Assembly: GCA_946811185.2 (NCBI GenBank)
Contig: OX328106.1
Location: 30,626,426 to 30,690,425 of the forward strand
Reading direction: 5' to 3'
Length of the DNA stretch: 64,000 nucleotides
Source: Hippopus hippopus
Taxonomy: Eukaryota > Mollusca > Bivalvia > Cardiida > Cardiidae
The notes below the pieces were generated by a model. That model was not told the DNA's origin, did no database searches, and saw only the letters and a list, made by a program, of their open reading frames with translations. Within the stretch, counting starts at the first letter, position 1. Each line of letters begins with the position of its first letter. Both the position numbers and the translations under genes were made by a program. Shown piece by piece: positions 57,981-64,000 of the stretch.

Positions 57981-60285
57981 TATTTGATTTTGACATGTTT
58001 ACTTTTTTCCTGAAAGGTTGTTATGCTCGAGAAGAAATTGTAACATTTTGTGGAGAAAAATGATGTACAGTTGTGGATTGAAGGAAAAAAAATAAAAGCT
58101 TTTTGGAGGGGGATAACTTTTTACCAGTACTTCGCACAGAATTGTTCCCATTGGCACTGGCTGCTTTCCTCACACAACCTCGTCGAAAGAATTACGAGCG
58201 CTGAGATAAGAATAAACCCCGTCGCAATAACTGTCATCAATTCCATAGAGCATATTCTCAGTCTAAGAGATTGTATCCTCAGTCCGCAGGTTTTACTTTC
58301 ACATCGGGAGATATATTTTCAGTCCGTTTTTATCTATTTCTGAAGAGTTGTTATGTGCGAGAAGAGATTGTAACTTTTTGTAAAGAACAATGATGGAAAA
58401 AGGAAAATGTGTGAACACTAGATTTTAATGGCCATATGTTTAGAAATGTGCAGAAGTTAATTCTAAGGGGTTCGATATTTTCTGGACAGTTTTGGATTCA
58501 GTAAAAAAAGTTATAGGCTATTTGGAAGGAGATCAGTACTTTCTTTTACCAGTACTTCGCACAATATTGTTCCCATTGGCGCTTATTGCTTTCTTTTTCT
58601 GACGTCGTTAAGAAGAAACCCTGTCGCAATAACTGTCATCATTTCCATTAAACTTATTCTCAGTCTTGGAGATTTTATCCTCAGTCCGCAGGTTGTACTT
58701 TCACATCGGGAGAAATACATTTAGTGCGTAATACTGGCCCATTAGTCCTTACCATCGTCTTTAGTCTCATTTAACCCAATCTCAGTATGTACCCTCAATT
58801 CGTGAGATGAACCCTTAGCCCATGAGAGGAGTCAACAAACGCTTGAGAATCAACCAGTTTCTTATTTCTCTACTTCATTAGGCTGTACTCTTTGTCAATG
58901 AGATAAAGCTTACCTCTGGAAATTATTCGATATGATCAACCACGTTTTGGTCCTTTGTATGTGCCTTTCTGTAAGATGTATCGTCGGTCTGTCAAATGTA
59001 AATGAAGATCCAGACACTTGTTTTTACTTTGAATTAAACCAAATGCCGTGCGTTAGCCCCTTCAGTCTGTTTGATTTACCTTTAGTCCAAGAGATGTACC
59101 TGCAGTTCGAGAAATATTTCTTCTTTTTGTTTGATTGAGTCTTACACCTTTAGCGGCTAGCTCTATATCGATTGAAATTGCTTTTAAATAGGTCCTAAGG
59201 CTGTATTTTCACCTTCCTGTGACTGCACAAGTTCCTAAACCTGTACCCACAGTCGGCGATTTCAAACCCACAGCACCTAAAACCAATCCTCAGTCCGTTA
59301 CAAGCATATCGATTGAGTCCTTGAGATTGTATCCTCAGTTCGTGGAATGTTTTCCCAGTCTATTTCATGTCCTCTTAGACGACTTTGAAATCGTACCTAT
59401 AGTCAGTTGAATGTACCCCCAGGCCCTGAACCATTGGCCTCACTCAAATGGTACCATTTGCACAGTTTGCCTTTACACACTTTTCCTGATATGTACCCTA
59501 AATCTGTTAGGTGTAAGTTTAGAGAGTTTCCTAATTATAACTTTTCTTCCAGTCTTATAACATTAGTCAAAGCGTTGAACCCAAAGTTAGCAATGAAAAC
59601 CCTTAGTCTATGAGATGCACCTCAGTCACTCGGATACACCATAAGGCCCTAAAGCTGTATTCTATCTTAAAATTTACCCGTTTTCAATTAGACTGTATCC
59701 CTTGCCCACTTGATGTACCCACAGTTCGAAGACGTGTCCTCTGTCCATTGGTTACTGCAACAGCCCGTTTTATGTTCTTATAGGAATTGAGATGGTAGCC
59801 TTGGTGAGTGAGATGTGTATCATTAAGCTATAAACCTGTGTCCTTTCAGAGATTTTACTCCCAACCTGTTAGCCTGCACCGCCAGTCGGTAAGATGTTCT
59901 TTTGGTTCCTTCTACTTTGTCTCAGACGGTGAAATACATTCTCAGTTCGACGTTCCCTCAAACCGTGAAACAATGTCCCTTCTATTATTTCAACTCAATG
60001 CCGTATGCCTGTATCTATGGTAGGTTATATATTCTCTCAGTTCGACAGAGATACCCTCAGTATTTACAACTATGCCCTTACTCGTATTTTAGCTCCAGTT
60101 GATTAGCTTGTTCTATCTGCTTCCTTTATATTTCAACCTAACTTAATTGAATGTACCTTCAGATGACGAACCTATGCCTGCACTTTTATTTCACCGATAA
60201 CTCTTTGGCCTTTACTTCTTCATGACTTTAACCCTCAATCTAAACGATCTGAGATAATGTATTCCCCCTCATTTTACTGTCATCT

Positions 60286-61165
60286 CGCTCTCTCTCTCTT
60301 TTTCATTTTGGTCTCTCTCTGTCTCTCTCTCTCTCTCTCTATCTATCTCAATCTCTCTCTTTCTCTCTTTCTCTCTCACTCTCGTTTCGCTATTTCTGTC
60401 TCTCTTCTCCTCTCTCTGTCTCTCTTCTCCTCTCTCTGTCTGTCCATCTCTTTCTTTTTCTCTCTTTCTCTCTCTCTCGTTTCGCTATTTCTGTCTCCTT
60501 CAACTCTCTCTTTCCAATCGCCGTTTGTCTGTCTCTTTTTCTCTCTTTCTCTCTCTGTCTGTCTGTCTGTCTCTCTTTCTGTCTCTGTCTCTCTCTATCT
60601 CTCTCTCTTTTTCTCTCACTCTCTATCTTCTCTTTTCAGAACTCTTTGTCTTACTCTCTGCTCCTCATTTTTATCTTTCCCCCTACACTGATTTCCACTT
60701 TTAGTCTCTCTCTGTCGCTCTCTATCTCTCTCATTCTCTCTCTCTCTCTTTCTCTCTCGTTCTTTCTCTCTCTGTGTCTTTCTGGCTTTCTGTCTTTCCC
60801 TCGCTCTCTATTTCTCTCTCTATCCCTACCTATTTCTCTCCCTCCTCTTCATACATATCTCTCCTCTTTCTATCTATATCTCACTGCCTCCTTTCACACA
60901 GTCTCTCTATCTCTATTTCTCTCTGTGTCTCTTTCGCTATTCCACCATCTTCTGTCTCATTGTCTATCGTTCATTATTCTCTCACGTTCTCTCTGTCTGT
61001 CTATTTGTCTCCCTTAATTTCTTTGTCCTACTTGCAAACTTCTCTCTCTGTCTCTGTCCATCTATCCATGTCTTTCGCCTTCTGTCCCTCAAATTCTATC
61101 TATCTGTCTATCTATCTATGTATCTACCTATCTCCATCCATCCATCCATCAATCCATTCATCTCT
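60286..61165 (+). repeat. Pyrimidine tract, unit 2 copy (~880 bp)
   Basis: Same place in the unit as the tract of unit 1 but ~130 bp longer, from internal TCTCTTCTCCTCTCTCTGTC duplications. Ends in the same (CTAT)n/(CATC)n. Confidence 0.9.
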
Positions 61166-62033
61166 TTTGGCTGACTTCATATTGCAGCTGTGGTCTCCTT
61201 GTTGTGGCTCACGTTTATAGGACTGTATTCTTGGACTATGATGTTTATCCTTTTCCTCCATAAAATGTACTTCCTACAATAACTTTAGCTTCCTTTTCTT
61301 CATACCTTCCTCAGTCTGTATGATTGATCGTTTCTCAGTTGATATGATGCTGCCCCAGTCCGTAATTTTGAGTGTAATCTGCTTTGAAATACATGTAGAT
61401 GAAGAACTATGTAGAATTCTGCATTTGATCTTTTAGAATGAAATGTTAATGGTGTAACTGGCACAATTGAGACATCCTGGCAAGATCTTACAAAATTATG
61501 TAATCATCCTGTACAATTCTACATACGACCACTTTGAATATCGTATCAGCCTCGGCTATTTACCGTAAGAATGCCGAAAAAGCCAAGGTTCCTATTTTAT
61601 GATCAAAAGCAGCTTGTTTATTGAAAATAATTCATAAACATTAACGTAAGATTCTTGATTCATTGATTGATTGAAGAGTGATAAACGCCGTTTGCAACAT
61701 TATTTCAGTTTATATTGCGGCGCCCAGTGCACATATCTATTCTTTCCTGTAATTTCTTTTACCAGTATTACGCACAGTATTCCTTCCAAGCCACTGGCTG
61801 CTTTCCCACATAACAGTCGTCGAAGCAATGGTGAACGTTGAGAGAGGAATGAATCCTATCGCAATGATTATAAGCAATCCTCGGAAAAAATTGACCGAGC
61901 CGGGAAACCAACCAACGACGCCCTGTTCTCAAGTCCTTTATGGTTTCTTTATCCAGCGCTCCACACAATATTATATCCACTGGCTGCTTTCTCACATACT
62001 CTACGTCATAAACATTAAAACATTATTCAGCAG

Positions 62034-62078
62034 AGAGAGAGAGAGAGAGAGAGAGAGATATATATATATATATATATA
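62034..62078. repeat. (GA)n(TA)n at the unit 2/3 junction
   Basis: The (TA)n part is private to this junction; the unit 1/2 junction has (GA)n only. Confidence 0.9.
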
Positions 62079-63120
62079 TCCTGTCGTAATGAATATAATC
62101 AGTACTTGGAAAGAAATTTGCCGAGCTAGGAATTGGAACCAGCAATACCCTGGTCTCAAGTCCCATAGATTACCGACTGAGCTACCGATCTCGGCATTGT
62201 TTTATTTAGTGAAGGTTTAATAAACGTCATAAAGATTCATTCAGCACGACCTTAGAAAGGCAGACTTGAAAAAATTGTTTGAATAAGGAAACAATGCTGG
62301 TTTCATGCCGCGTTTGCCCCACTACTTCAAAAGACAAATCTGATTATTTGGGCACGTTTAATTTATCGCCCTAGATGAAATTATAAAGGAGAATATAGTT
62401 GTCTCTTGCCTTAGTTCAAATGGATTAACGATGTTCGAAGGAATTTAAGTTTATAGCAGATACATAGAGAGTTGAAAGTGTATCATTTCAGTCATATCAG
62501 TTACATGCATATCAGGGCGTCATGTGCACCTATCCATGCTGTGTTGGTATTTCATTTACCAGTACCTTGCACATTATTCCAAACCAACGGCTGCTTTCCT
62601 ACATAACTGTTGTCGGGAAAAATATGTGAGCGATGAGAAATTAATGAATCTTGTCGCAATGACTGTCATCAATCCTCGCATAAAAATTGCAACAGCTGGG
62701 GAATCGAACCTGAAAACTCCTAGTTTAAGGCCTTGTACATGATCAACTGAGCAACGAAGCTGAGAATTATGCTGATGAAGTTTTCTTTTGCAATTGATCA
62801 GATCTAACACGGAGCCATGTTAACGAAAATGAAAGTTATGAGCCCGATCTGACGACTTCAACATAATTTGAGTTATAATGCACGCACCTACTTATGGGTT
62901 ATTGGAGTTTCTTTTACCTGTATTTTGCTTTTAACCTTTCCCAAACCACTGTTTGCTTTCAAACGTAGATCATTTGAAACATTGTTCAATGATGAGAGAA
63001 GAATGAATCCTGTCGCTTTGAACTTAATCTTGAAAAAGGAAATTAGATTAGCCGGCGAATCGAACTATAGTACTTTGGGTTTAAAGTCTGGAACATTACT
63101 TTGCCGCTGCCTTTAGTGAT

Positions 63121-63157
<37 letters not shown>

Positions 63158-64000
63158 GTATTTGATTTTGAAATGTTTACTTTATTTCTGGAGGGTTGTT
63201 ATGTGCGAGAAGAAATTGTAAGATTTTGTAAAGAAAAAATGATGTACAGTTATGTTGTGAATTTAAGGGGGAAAAATGTGAGCGATGGGAAATTAATGAA
63301 TCTTGTCGCAATGACTGTCATCAAACCTCGCATAAAAATTGCAACAGCTGGGGAATCGAACCTGAAAACTCCTAGTTTAAGGCCTCGTACGTCGTGAACT
63401 GAGCAACTAAGCTGAGAATTATGCTGATGAAGTTTTCTTTTGCAATTGATCAGATTTTAAAGGGAGCCATGTTAACGAAAATGAAAGTTATGAGCCCGAT
63501 CTGACGACTTCAACATAATTTCAGTTATAATGGACGCTTCTACTTATGGGTTATTGGAGTTACTTTTACCGGTATTTTGCTTTTAACCTTTCCCGAACCA
63601 CTGTTTGCTTTCAAACGTAGATCATTTGAAACATTGTTCAATGATGAGAGAAGAATGAATCCTGTCGCTTTGAACTTAATCCTGAAAAAGGAAATTAGAT
63701 TAGCCGGCGAATCGAAGTACAGAACCTTGGGTTTAAAGTCTGGAAAATTGCTTTGCCACTGCCTTTAGTGATGTTGGGAGGGAGAAAGAGAGAGAGTGTG
63801 TGTATTTGATTTTGAAATGTTTACTGTATTCCTGGAGGTTTGTTATGTGCGAGAAGAAATTGTAACATTTTGTAAAGAAAAATGATGTCCAGTTGTGTGT
63901 TGTGAATTGAAGGAAGGAAAAAAACTGCGAGCGACGAGAAATTAATGAATCTTGTCGCAATGACTGTCTTCAGACCTGGGATAAAAATTGCAACAGCTGG
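62078..64000. repeat. Higher-order repeat unit 3 (start; cut by window edge)
   Basis: Collinear with 54572-56500. Sub-repeats start near 62622, 63276 and 63930, an even 654-base spacing. Confidence 0.8.

Larger units (their letters stand above)
54572..62077. repeat. Higher-order repeat unit 2 (~7.5 kb)
   Basis: Collinear with unit 1 from end to end. Sub-repeats start near 55117, 55801 and 56444. Identity looks very high over 51.6-54.5 kb versus 58.9-62.0 kb, where long stretches are offset by exactly 7,349 bases. The minisatellite is at about 58640-60250. Confidence 0.8.

Noticed and set aside
47636..63768. Conserved ~82-codon frames (FPKPLFAFKRRSFETLF...) repeated in the array
   Set aside because: Frames lie in reverse SINE bodies, which are copied with the sub-repeat; conservation reflects recent duplication and related SINEs elsewhere have stops.

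Overview
This is AT-rich nuclear DNA from an animal, most likely a bivalve mollusc. It has split genes with GT/AG introns and tRNA-derived SINEs. It also carries 'Pearl/HINE-like' elements with tandem cores of roughly 140 bp between short hairpins, MITEs with GCGCAGGCTGA-type stems, and many (GA)n and (GT)n microsatellites. No operon, bacterial gene, virus, CRISPR array or intact transposase or reverse transcriptase was seen. The species is an inference from repeat style. All alignments were made by eye, so repeat edges are good to a few bases at best.

Layout. (1) 1-4.25 kb holds the 5' half of a minus-strand gene with RCC1-type repeats, best read as an RCCD1-like protein. It has three coding exons, a probable non-coding first exon, and continues off the left edge. 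Its promoter (about 3.96-4.25 kb) carries an NRF1-type palindrome and a pair of inverted ETS/GABPA sites, and seems to be shared with (2) a plus-strand gene. That gene has a candidate first exon at 4253-4268 and a good terminal coding exon with poly(A) signals at 8939-9580; its product is not recognised. (3) 9.6-32 kb is intergenic or intronic DNA packed with MITEs. Two kinds dominate: a ~230 bp TTAA-flanked (piggyBac-type) family with a palindromic core, and a family carrying a perfect or near-perfect ~50-60 nt hairpin. Within it, 15.76-17.98 kb keeps three exons of the C-terminal part of an AAGAB-like gene (alpha/gamma-adaptin-binding protein p34) on the minus strand. One exon has a frameshift and another an early stop, so it looks like an unprocessed pseudogene. 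(4) 32-47 kb is a mosaic of SINEs, Pearl-like elements and old, diverged modules. (5) 46.9 kb to the right edge is a higher-order tandem array: two full units of ~7.7 and ~7.5 kb and the start of a third. Each unit is built from smaller ~650 bp sub-repeats (fused, decayed SINEs plus a (GA)n tract), a degenerate minisatellite and a 0.75-0.9 kb pyrimidine tract. Decayed relatives of the same modules recur back to about 32.4 kb, so similarity rises from left to right.

Genes therefore fill only the left end, in a divergent pair. The rest is repeat biology. The most interesting items are the higher-order array with a datable SINE insertion, the hairpin MITE family, the MITE copies that share a single TTAA, the decayed AAGAB-like locus, and a promoter-proximal segment that has a second copy 15 kb away.
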